Both the position numbers and the translations under genes were made by a program. Below, in pieces: positions 61,083 to 64,000 of a DNA stretch of 64,000 nt (within the stretch, counting starts at the first letter, position 1; each line of letters begins with the position of its first letter). Location: positions 7,865,979 to 7,929,978 of the forward strand of contig JAVDOI010000005.1 in assembly GCA_032191485.1 (NCBI GenBank). Reading direction: 5' to 3'. This DNA comes from Leptoclinus maculatus (lineage: Eukaryota; Chordata; Actinopteri; Perciformes; Stichaeidae). The notes under the pieces were generated by a model. It was not told the origin of the DNA, made no database searches, and saw only the letters and a list, made by a program, of their open reading frames with translations.

Positions 61083-62541
61083 TGTCCTGTAGGTATACAT
61101 CCTTATCTATGGTACATCTCTCAGAGATGGAGGAGGGGCAAGTTGGATTCAGGGGGCAAAAGACACCAGACAAAAACCTGGAGACGCAGTTCGTCATCTG
61201 GAGGTAAGTTCACAAAACTAGACTCACACTTATATCTACACATGACACACAGTGCCACATATCAGAACACCAAGTTCCAGTTCATGGTAGTTGTGACAGT
61301 TATTAGCTGGCATAACTACAGTTAGTTACACCACAAATCGTTAATTTCAGTACACTCAATAATAAAATGCTGCTGGGTTGGTAGCAGACACAGTATGGTG
61401 AGCTCATCTCATGCCATACATATCAGCACACATCTGGGGAGGAGCAAGGCCCGACAGAGCCAGGTAAGTTACCACCCAATGCTAGCGCTAACTAGCCAGC
61501 TTGGTTAGCAAGGTGAATATGCTAATTCTGGCTTGCAAAAAACAGGCTTAAAAAAAAAAAAAAAAAATGAACATTCGAATCCTTAGTGTCTTTTAGTACG
61601 AGCCAGCCGATGTTGAACAAGTTAAGAAGACTTAAGACTAGCTATTGAGAACATAAGCACAGTAAGAACATTGTTACTAAAGTGTATATTGAAGTGAGAA
61701 GTAGGGTCATTTTCTCAAAGACACCTATTCAATCAGACTTTTTTTTTCAACCAGTGGAGTCGCCTGCTGGCTATTATCAAGATGCAGGTTTAAAGAAGGC
61801 TTCACTTTGGCTTCACTTTCAGACCCAGACGTCGACCTTTGGTTCAAACTGTTTTGTTCGTTGTTGTTTTTTTATTTTTTTTTTAACTTCTTCTCATAAA
61901 AAGTTGGCAGGGAACGTAATATACAGTAGGAGACACTATAACGAGGTCAACTCGTTAAACACAGTCAAATACACAGGTGCAGTCATATCACATGGGGATT
62001 CAGACACATACCTCAGCATGACTTAGCAACATCTAAATATTAAGACATCATGATGACTGTGATGTTTCCTGAACAAAAATCTATTTGTTTTTTCTTATCT
62101 TTTCCGTTTTTCCCTATTTTGAAACAATTGTTTACATCTCGGCCCCCTCTATGACAGCAGGCCTTTTACCCTGCTGTTTTGAGCATACCCTCACCTACAA
62201 AGACATACACGCCATTTACTCTAAGTCACCAAATAAGTTCACAAACCAAACCAGTTCTGTGTGAAAACAGGACCTTTAGATGCTGACATTATTAAATGAT
62301 CTGATTCTGTCTTCCACAGGGGTTCCTTCTGACTGGAGCCATGCTGGAGAGCCTCACCTGTGGTAAGGGCAGGGCCAATGAGCTCAGTAAGATCCTGCTG
62401 GTGCCTGAGAAGCAGCAGCCAGTGCTGCAGGCCTATCGCAGCGCAGTGTGCAGCGGAGGGGAGGTTCAAAGGTCAGAGGGCTTCAGGCTGATGAGCCTCG
62501 AGTTGAGAGAGCAGATCAACACACAGATTGTCAGTGAGAAG
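18430..62541 (+). CDS. abca2: abca2, ATP-binding cassette transporter A2, exons 1-7 (partial)
   Basis: Exons 18430-18495, 46751-46844, 52490-52601, 55504-55667, 58536-58657, 61093-61203 and 62320-62541 join in phase to 891 nt (297 aa) of a protein that is about 2,430 aa in human. ABCA2 is a full-size ABC lipid transporter of late endosomes/lysosomes, important for sterol and sphingolipid handling and abundant in myelinating glia. Visible: N-terminal MGFLHQLQLLLWKNISLKRR, transmembrane segment 1 (about 23-42), then the first luminal domain with SAAPLTSAGIIPIMQSLCPD, conserved cysteines (CPDG, LTCG, AVCSG) and N-glycosylation sequons (NST, NLS, NST). The match to mammalian ABCA2 is strong at both ends and weaker at residues 115-215, a region variable in ABCA proteins. 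Both TMDs beyond TM1 and both nucleotide-binding domains are past the right edge. Confidence 0.95.
21098..21136 (+). mobile_element. Terminal remnants of hAT-like MITEs (20820-21136)
   Basis: The sequence ATTTTGCTCATATTGCCCAT followed by CCCTA at 21136 resembles the terminal CCCATCCCTA ends of short hAT elements. About 300 bp before it, ATTGGTTGGTGCATCTCTA (near 20820-20840) looks like a similar end. The partner termini were not found, so these are probably fragments. Confidence 0.35.
22398..22780 (+). mobile_element. Harbinger-like element fragment, copy 1
   Basis: Starts GGCTCCGTTCACACTACTAC and later contains GTTGCTGACCTTGTTGTCTA and CTAGCAGCTGTTGT. Both stretches match, in reverse orientation, the element at 39472-40843. 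Only one end and part of the interior remain. Confidence 0.55.
23282..23847. mobile_element. hAT MITE with ATCG/TATCG-rich interior
   Basis: The ends TAGGGGTGGG (23282) and its inverse CCCACCCCTA (to 23847) are flanked by a perfect 8-bp target duplication CTGTCGAG (23274-23281 and 23848-23855). The interior is AT-rich and full of variants of GTATCGTGATAATATCGTAT, including a 32-bp tandem triplet near 23740-23820. At 566 bp with no coding capacity it is non-autonomous. Confidence 0.92.
25020..25235. mobile_element. Common fish MITE-like relic
   Basis: The stretch TACTCAAGTATTGTACTTCT, then TCTCAGAGGTAAATTGTA and CTACATTTGTCTGAAAGCTT, follows the pattern of a very abundant fish non-coding DNA repeat (recall). 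The ends are not defined. Confidence 0.45.
25168..25204. repeat. Perfect 15-bp hairpin with 7-nt loop
   Basis: CATTTACTGCACAAT (25168-25182) and its exact reverse complement (25190-25204) are separated by ACTTTTG. Same loop length as the longer hairpin at 14180. Confidence 0.85.
26150..26475. repeat. TAGGG-rich minisatellite
   Basis: Irregular tandem units built from GTAGGGTAGGGGTAGGAGTC with GGTG/GATG variants, with some larger units (GATGTGGGGTAGGGATGAAG) duplicated. Strand asymmetry is strong (G on plus, C on minus). Long minus-strand frames (26092-26760, 26120-26779) rich in LPYTDSYP are translations of the array. Confidence 0.88.
26651..26681 (+). repeat. (AG)n tract
   Basis: Imperfect AG/GAGC dinucleotide run, about 30 bp, downstream of the TAGGG array. 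Confidence 0.8.
29930..30440. other. CpG-rich island inside abca2 intron 1
   Basis: CpGs are clustered (GGACTTCCGGTTTTACAACA, CATCGCGCCGCACGCAGCTG, GACAGCCGCCGCTAGTGAG) in an otherwise AT-rich intron. Downstream there is a polypyrimidine tract with (C)n at 30767-30780 and AATAAA at about 30882. It could be an alternative promoter/first exon or a solitary LTR. I found no matching terminal duplications, so I leave it open. Confidence 0.35.
31542..32863. mobile_element. hAT element carrying an internal 41-bp tandem array
   Basis: The left end TAGTGGTCACGGATCA and inverted right end TAGGGGTGCAACAGATCA are flanked by an 8-bp duplication GTCTCTTT (31534-31541 and 32864-32871). Sub-terminal CACGGTTCGGATCAC motifs are present at both ends. 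It is 1,322 bp with no intact transposase and contains eight copies of a 41-bp unit. A second, shorter copy lies at 45791. Confidence 0.88.
31986..32311 (+). repeat. 41-bp minisatellite, 8 copies
   Basis: The unit starts GGTGCTGTAGACACGCCCCC and ends TCACACAGACA. Period is 41 bp except one unit of 39 bp (loss of AG near 32258). It lies wholly inside the hAT element 31542-32863, so it expanded within a transposon. Confidence 0.95.
32933..33906. mobile_element. hAT-like element, 974 bp
   Basis: The left end CAGTGACGTGCGGTGAGG and inverted right end CAGGGACGTGCGGTCAGG are flanked by an 8-bp duplication GTTGGCTT (32925-32932 and 33907-33914). No coding sequence was recognised. The insertion lies only 61 bp from the end of the previous hAT element. 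Confidence 0.9.
36460..36815 (+). repeat. 23-bp minisatellite, about 15 copies
   Basis: The unit is AACCTGAGCCGGCCCTAACT plus ATA, with variants CAGCC, CTGCC, GAACC and TAGA. The period is strictly 23 bp, so it is non-coding (frame cycles). Confidence 0.95.
37390..38800 (-). mobile_element. L2/CR1-like LINE, 5'-truncated, three frames
   Basis: The minus strand reads reverse transcriptase in pieces: VPQGSVLGPILFSLYTTSLG and the catalytic YADD in HCYADDTQL (38754-38551), then LNLDKTELLFLPGKG, NLGVTLDDQLSFSANI and ALVISRLDYCNSLLAG (38590-38084), then APSYLQALVKPYTPTRPLRS and WWNELPTDVRTAESL (38076-37801). Frame breaks near 38590 and 38080 kill it. The 3' end (near 37400) is the fish L2/SINE-type tail CAGTCATTTAGCAGACGCTT. 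The endonuclease part is missing. Confidence 0.88.
37571..37788 (+). repeat. 28-bp tandem repeat in the LINE 3' UTR
   Basis: About eight units of AACAAGCTAATACGAATACA plus ATAAGTGA. The first unit is shortened. It lies between the LINE stop region and its 3' tail, so the element's 3' UTR itself is expanded. Confidence 0.93.
39472..40843 (-). mobile_element. PIF/Harbinger-like element, copy 2
   Basis: The ends GGCTACATCCACACTAATAC (left) and, inverted, AGCCATGTCCACACTACTAC (right) define about 1.37 kb. A minus-strand frame (40189-39983) ends with LINAYFILHNYCEVHRE. LHN(Y/F)CE after a hydrophobic stretch is the C-terminal signature of Harbinger transposases. No clean 3-bp duplication was seen. 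Near the right end a short unit (GGAGCGTTTCCAAACTTATC) is repeated about three times. Confidence 0.6.
42304..42390 (+). repeat. (GT)43 microsatellite
   Basis: An uninterrupted GT run of 87 bp in abca2 intron 1, likely highly polymorphic. Confidence 0.98.
43582..43609 (+). repeat. Poly-G tract (28 nt)
   Basis: Uninterrupted G run. The true length may be uncertain because homopolymers of this size are poorly read. Confidence 0.9.
43758..43788 (+). repeat. (GT)n microsatellite
   Basis: About 15 GT units in abca2 intron 1. Confidence 0.92.
44155..44275 (+). mobile_element. tRNA-derived SINE fragment
   Basis: Contains GGTCGTCCTTCATTCAGAGG and the B-box-like GGTTCGATCCCCGGCTCCAC, then CATGTCCATGTGTCCTTGAG, matching the intact copy at 55741. 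A-box and tail are diverged or missing. Confidence 0.75.
45325..45360 (+). repeat. (TA)n microsatellite
   Basis: About 17 TA units. The frame that reads YIYIYI on the minus strand is a translation of this run. Confidence 0.95.
45791..46090. mobile_element. Truncated second copy of the 31542-type hAT element (inverted)
   Basis: Starts TACGGGTGCAACGGATCGG. It then contains GCAAAGAAAAGGGGAGGAG and CTTTCCATTTATTAATTAA, and later AACGCCTACATACCGTAACG, each the reverse complement of sequence in 31542-32863. The 41-bp array and about 0.75 kb between these two blocks are absent. The distal end is not visible. Confidence 0.8.
46751..46844 (+). CDS. abca2: abca2 exon 2 (TM1)
   Basis: The acceptor (ccccttcag) precedes 46751 and the donor (GAAG|gtaggc) follows 46844. 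It encodes [20 protein letters not shown], the first transmembrane segment, then RQKKPAIPVKE. It ends with a 1-nt split codon. Confidence 0.95.
46974..46991 (+). repeat. Poly-G tract (18 nt)
   Basis: G homopolymer 130 bp after abca2 exon 2. Length uncertain. Confidence 0.85.
48330..48860 (+). mobile_element. LINE endonuclease-region relic
   Basis: Plus-strand frames resemble the N-terminal part of fish LINE ORF2: LLANFQPLENKLEDI-like near 48430, and VCFMVNNSWCTGVATLASSC followed by Pro-rich sequence and LTFHL (48605-48720). These fit the GGVCFMVNNxWC motif of apurinic-type endonuclease domains. Multiple frameshifts. Confidence 0.7.
49054..49115 (+). mobile_element. SINE 3'-tail fragment
   Basis: GTGTTAAAGTGCTTTGAGTG, then GTCAGAAGACTAGAAAAGAG and CAGTCCATTTACCAT, nearly identical to the tail of the SINE at 55741-56056. 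Confidence 0.8.
52091..52110 (+). repeat. (AC)n tract
   Basis: Ten AC units about 380 bp before abca2 exon 3. Confidence 0.9.
52490..52601 (+). CDS. abca2: abca2 exon 3
   Basis: The acceptor (catgtccag) precedes 52490 and the donor (CCAC|gtgagt) follows 52601. It encodes FYSAAPLTSAGIIPIMQSLC and PDGQRDEFGFLQYKNS. This segment is nearly invariant between fish and mammalian ABCA2. The split Thr completes an NST glycosylation sequon with the next exon. Confidence 0.95.
54339..54470 (+). mobile_element. Left-end relic of a CAGTGGCGGGCC-family hAT element
   Basis: CAGTGGCGGGCCGTGCATTG followed by ACCTGGGCCTTC matches the left terminus of the complete element at 58680. The right end was not found, so the extent is a minimum. 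Confidence 0.6.
54863..55045 (+). mobile_element. Degraded tRNA-derived SINE
   Basis: AGCTGTAGCTCAGAGTTAGA, then GGTCGTCTTCCAATAGGAAG and GGTTCGATCCCTGC (B box), then GTGTCCTTGTGCAAGACACT, like the copy at 55741. The tail differs and is shortened. Confidence 0.8.
55504..55667 (+). CDS. abca2: abca2 exon 4
   Basis: The acceptor (ctctgttag) precedes 55504 and the donor (CAAG|gtctga) follows 55667. It encodes VTQLLERISEVVEQNRLF, then GLGQELETLQQHLESLI, an amphipathic helical part of the first luminal domain. A SINE lies 73 bp into the next intron. Confidence 0.93.
55741..56056 (+). mobile_element. tRNA-derived SINE, near full length
   Basis: Starts GTGGCTCAGTGGTAGAGCAG (tRNA A-box pattern) and has B-box GGTTCGATCCCCGG about 45 bp later. 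It continues with CTTGGACAAGACACTTAACC and a tail containing GTGTTAAAGAGCTTTGAGTG and CAGAAGACTAGGAAAGAG. The internal Pol III promoter layout, plus four or more related fragments in the window, show an active past family. It is not a functional tRNA gene. Confidence 0.88.
56666..56709 (+). repeat. (TA)n microsatellite
   Basis: About 22 TA units; translations read YIYIYI. Confidence 0.95.
56947..57735. mobile_element. hAT MITE (TAGTGCTGGGCAA ends)
   Basis: The left end TAGTGCTGGGCAACGA and inverted right end TAGTGCTGGGCAAGTTATCG share 13 bp. Sub-terminal GATTAATC / CGCGTTAACGC blocks are typical of this very common vertebrate MITE type. It is inserted in an (AT)n stretch (ATATATTT and ATATATAT on the two sides), so the 8-bp duplication is only approximate. 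789 bp, non-coding. Confidence 0.85.
57803..58321 (+). mobile_element. TA-flanked MITE with a CpG-rich open reading frame inside
   Basis: The inverted ends CCGTAAATTCCGGCATATAAGC and CCGTAATTTCCGGACTATAGAGC (read inward) are flanked by TA on both sides (57801-57802, 58322-58323), as in Tc1/mariner/pogo-type elements. Between AT-rich termini lies about 330 bp of very CpG-rich sequence, open for 118 codons on the plus strand. The composition break at both sides suggests captured foreign sequence. Confidence 0.8.
57869..58225 (+). pseudogene. CpG-rich 118-codon frame within the MITE, possible captured exon
   Basis: Starts within the terminal repeat (MRLIYGEDAN) and runs through an acidic stretch (EEDHGATPVEDDDSETPRAS), an Ala/Ser-rich stretch with duplicated SPLAFGE, and a more protein-like end (LLVAEYRKKGRVEFRKMFEL, then LQSSWGVVPHDDVAG). 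I do not recognise the source gene. The in-frame duplication (SPLAFGE twice, 21 bp) and absence of stops could be compositional. No function is assigned. Confidence 0.45.
58499..58535 (+). promoter_or_regulatory. abca2: TG-repeat splice acceptor of abca2 exon 5
   Basis: (TG)9 at 58499-58517, then TTTGGATGGATGGATGCAG directly at the exon. There is hardly any polypyrimidine tract. TG repeats beside an acceptor can bind TDP-43-type proteins and alter exon inclusion (known from the CFTR exon with a TG/T tract). Confidence 0.6.
58536..58657 (+). CDS. abca2: abca2 exon 5
   Basis: The acceptor (ggatggatgcag) precedes 58536 and the donor (GAG|gtgagt) follows 58657. It encodes FTLASVLKNQSVFQQFLVKN and LSLSNSTTSLL, with two sequons (NLS, NST) also present in mammals. 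The acceptor has an unusual upstream tract: (TG)n followed by GGATGGATGGATG instead of pyrimidines. Confidence 0.92.
58680..59693. mobile_element. hAT element, CAGTGGCGGGCC family, 1,014 bp
   Basis: The left end CAGTGGCGGGCCGTGCAT and inverted right end CAGTGGTGGGCCGTCAGGGC are flanked by a perfect 8-bp duplication CTATACAA (58672-58679 and 59694-59701). It begins 23 bp after exon 5, so the insertion just spares the donor site. No intact transposase; a longer relative starts at 63033. Confidence 0.92.
59775..60215 (-). pseudogene. Ty3/gypsy integrase fragment
   Basis: Minus-strand frames contain a zinc-binding remnant (CHTCQTTRKPYQG near 60170-60130), IDCVGPLP-like sequence near 60085, and YQGSKLCSHLFSQVLKQHHI followed by KHIKSTP (about 59945-59850). 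These match the HHCC and catalytic-core region of Ty3/gypsy integrases. Frameshifted and missing the rest of pol; no LTRs identified. Confidence 0.7.
60400..60735. repeat. Purine-rich interspersed repeat
   Basis: GGCAGGCAAAAATCCAAGGT, then AACAGGCAGGCAGGGTC and TAGTGAGGGGCTAATGAGGG, has the look of a frequent fish interspersed repeat, possibly part of the gypsy element. Ends not defined. Confidence 0.4.
61045..61092 (+). promoter_or_regulatory. abca2: (TG)n tract at the acceptor of abca2 exon 6
   Basis: 37 bp of uninterrupted GT/TG (61045-61081) are followed by only TCTGTCCTGTAG before the exon. The repeat occupies the normal branch-point/polypyrimidine zone, so its length could affect splicing. 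Confidence 0.65.
61093..61203 (+). CDS. abca2: abca2 exon 6
   Basis: The acceptor (tgtcctgtag) precedes 61093 and the donor (GAG|gtaagt) follows 61203. The 37 codons start VYILIYGTSLRDGG and end in DAVRHLE. Phase is kept on both sides. Conservation with mammals is weak except for the initial VY-x-L-x-(Y/F)G, so the boundaries rest on splice sites and phase. A 37-bp (TG)n tract sits just upstream of the acceptor. Confidence 0.82.
61204..62319. other. abca2 intron 6
   Basis: 1.1 kb, unique AT-rich sequence with an A18 run (61550-61567) and T-rich stretches. No mobile element or exon was recognised. Confidence 0.6.
62320..62541 (+). CDS. abca2: abca2 exon 7
   Basis: The acceptor (tcttccacag) precedes 62320 and the donor (AAG|gtacag) follows 62541. 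The 74 codons include MLESLTCGKGRANELSKILL, VPEKQQPVLQAYRSAVCSGG and LELREQINTQIVSEK, closely matching the mammalian segment with LTC, RILTVPE, and YRDAVCSG. The next exon is outside the window. Confidence 0.94.
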
Positions 62542-63032
62542 GTACAGCAGAAACATTTACTACAGAAAAATAATTGTTGTTCAACAAAATAATCAGACAG
62601 TAGTTCTGTCACCCTCGAGCGCCCTGCATGAGCCCTCATAACTCATCCCCCAATCAACATGTTGAAGATGAGAGCTATTAGAGCGCTTAGACAACAAGGG
62701 TGTATCTGGTAACAAAGGAATGGTGAGACAATGTTTTCTTTTCTTCCATGATGTACTGTAGACCTGCCATTAGACTGCGGTGCTGTCGTTAGCTTACTCT
62801 GCACCGTGACAAGGTAGCAGTCTAGCAGGTCTGATCCGCTGTATATCAGTGTGCCTGGGAGCTGTCGTTTTACTGTTCTGTCACCCTCATGGGCCCTGCA
62901 TAAGCCGACAGGCAGATAACTCCTCCCCCAATCACCACGAAGATGACACTCTGTTTAATGATGAACTAAAACTGAGAAAACACAATACAATGAATATTTG
63001 TAATTTGTACATAAATAAGATATGCATCAAAC

Positions 63033-64000
63033 CAGTGGTCGGCCGTCAGGGCCAGCTAAGCCTTCTCTGCTGGCCTAAACAGAATCACAAAATGATAGCT
63101 ATTTTATAATTTAATAATTTTTCACAAATACACTACATTTATTATAATTATTTTTCACATTAGCTTATTTTCTCATTGCACAGCTCCTGTCTTCCTCTGT
63201 TGCTCTGCTTCCAGCCTGCAGCTTGTTTTAAGTAGAGCTTTTATCCAATCAGATTTCCCCCCTATGTCTCTATGTAAGGAGAGAGGCCCGAGGTCCTCTA
63301 GGTAGACTTTGCAGATTAAAGTGAATGGGGACGATATTGTTGATTGTCATAGTCTTCAACCAATCAGATCTTTAGTTTGACATGTTGGGCGTATTCTTTG
63401 ACGTGCCAGAGCTACTGAAGTAGCCTACAAGTACGTCAGCATTAACATGCGGTGTGACTGGTCAGTGGGCTAGCGTCACTGTTGTGATGCTGAAGCTAGC
63501 TAGCAGAACTTAGTAGTAGTAGTAAGAGTTCAAGTTGAAAGATATGTAAGAAGTTATGACATTTTTATCATTTTGCTTGGTGTAGATTCTTTTTTTTTTT
63601 TGCCTAGCTTTGTTTTTTTAACACTCAATGGCTGAAGGAGGAGGAGAAATGGATTTGGTGGCAGAGTTACTGGAAACGCCTTTCTGGAGAAGGAAATTTC
63701 AGAAAAAATGGACATCGTATCAAAGGGTCGGTCAACCCCACAGCTAGCAGCCCTGACCCAGCCAGGAAAAGGATTTGTACGAACGGTATTTCTGGCTGAC
63801 AGCGTCGGAGAAGCGTTGCACATGTTATGGCTAAGAATGTGTTTAATTTGCAACTGAGCGTCTTGGTGTTTGGAGCTACGCTACGCTAACCTGAGTTGCT
63901 AACCAAGACAGCAACAAGACACCATAGCACGACAGGAAACTCACAAGCTACGGTGCTTTTGAAAACTTTTGCTGAGACCCGAGTGGATCTATAACTCAAC
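63033..64000 (+). mobile_element. Longer CAGTGG-family hAT element, right part beyond the window
   Basis: Starts CAGTGGTCGGCCGTCAGGGC and for several hundred bp is the reverse complement of the 58680-59693 element (GCCTTCTCTGCTGGCCTAAA, ATTGTTGATTGTCATAGT, TTTAGTTTGACATGTTGGGC). Further in it carries a degraded transposase start that the shorter copy lacks. The other end is outside. Confidence 0.82.
63630..63860 (+). pseudogene. Degraded hAT transposase N-terminus (TTF-type zinc finger)
   Basis: The plus-strand frame MAEGGGEMDLVAELLETPFW, then RRKFQKKWTSYQRVGQP, ends at a stop. A shifted frame continues KGRSTPQLAALTQPGKGFVR, and a third gives YERYFWLTASEKRCTCYG. The order resembles ZMYM/TTF-finger hAT transposases (WL-x-G/A-S-E, then C-x-x-C). 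At least two frame breaks. Confidence 0.6.

Larger units (their letters stand above)
58658..61092. other. abca2 intron 5
   Basis: 2.4 kb. A 1-kb hAT element occupies 58680-59693, a decayed gypsy integrase follows (59775-60215), then a low-complexity purine-rich repeat (about 60400-60730) and a TG tract before exon 6. Confidence 0.7.
62542..64000. other. abca2 intron 7 (runs off the window)
   Basis: Begins with about 490 bp containing two related stretches (CTGTCACCCTCGAGCGCCCT at about 62608 and CTGTCACCCTCATGGGCCCT at about 62879), then a large hAT element from 63033. Exon 8 is not in the window. Confidence 0.6.

Overview
This window is nuclear DNA of a bony fish, almost certainly a teleost. 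Coding exons are short and separated by long introns with GT-AG junctions. The three host genes recognised are vertebrate orthologues. The rest is typical fish repeat content: several hAT-type elements with 8-bp target duplications, CR1/L2-like LINEs, a tRNA-derived SINE family, a decayed Ty3/gypsy integrase, long minisatellites and (GT)n/(TA)n/(G)n tracts. There are no bacterial-style operons, CRISPR arrays or rRNA genes. Nearly all long open frames are repeat-derived or chance.

Layout. (1) 1-7.5 kb, minus strand: the 5' part of araf (A-Raf kinase). A non-coding first exon is followed by four coding exons (5827-5937, 4725-4828, 878-980, 560-714) that encode the Ras-binding domain and the complete cysteine-rich C1 domain. 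The gene runs off the left edge, so the kinase domain is outside the window. The intron between the RBD exons is filled by a 2.9-kb decayed DNA transposon (1160-4076). (2) 7.5-14.4 kb, plus strand: uqcc3, a two-exon gene (8284-8400 and 14312-14434) for a 79-residue mitochondrial complex III assembly factor. It is divergent from araf across a shared promoter interval that holds a perfect match to the CTCF core. Its 5.9-kb intron contains a hAT derivative with intact TIR and TSD, a degraded LINE next to an older LINE relic, about 53 copies of a 27-bp repeat, and a perfect 31-bp inverted repeat just before exon 2. (3) 18.4-64 kb, plus strand: the first seven coding exons of abca2 (ABC transporter A2), giving residues 1-297: the N-terminal cytoplasmic tail, TM1 and the start of the first large luminal domain. 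Intron 1 is about 28 kb and packed with repeats. The gene continues past the right edge.

The three genes are not a pathway: a Ras-ERK kinase, a respiratory-chain assembly factor and a lipid transporter that happen to be neighbours. The points most worth a second look are structural: a TA-flanked element in abca2 intron 4 carrying a CpG-rich open frame that looks like captured coding sequence; TG-repeat tracts in place of ordinary polypyrimidine tracts before two consecutive abca2 exons; two perfect fold-back hairpins with 7-nt loops; and two short uORFs in the araf leader. I found no clear new defence, toxin or regulatory system.
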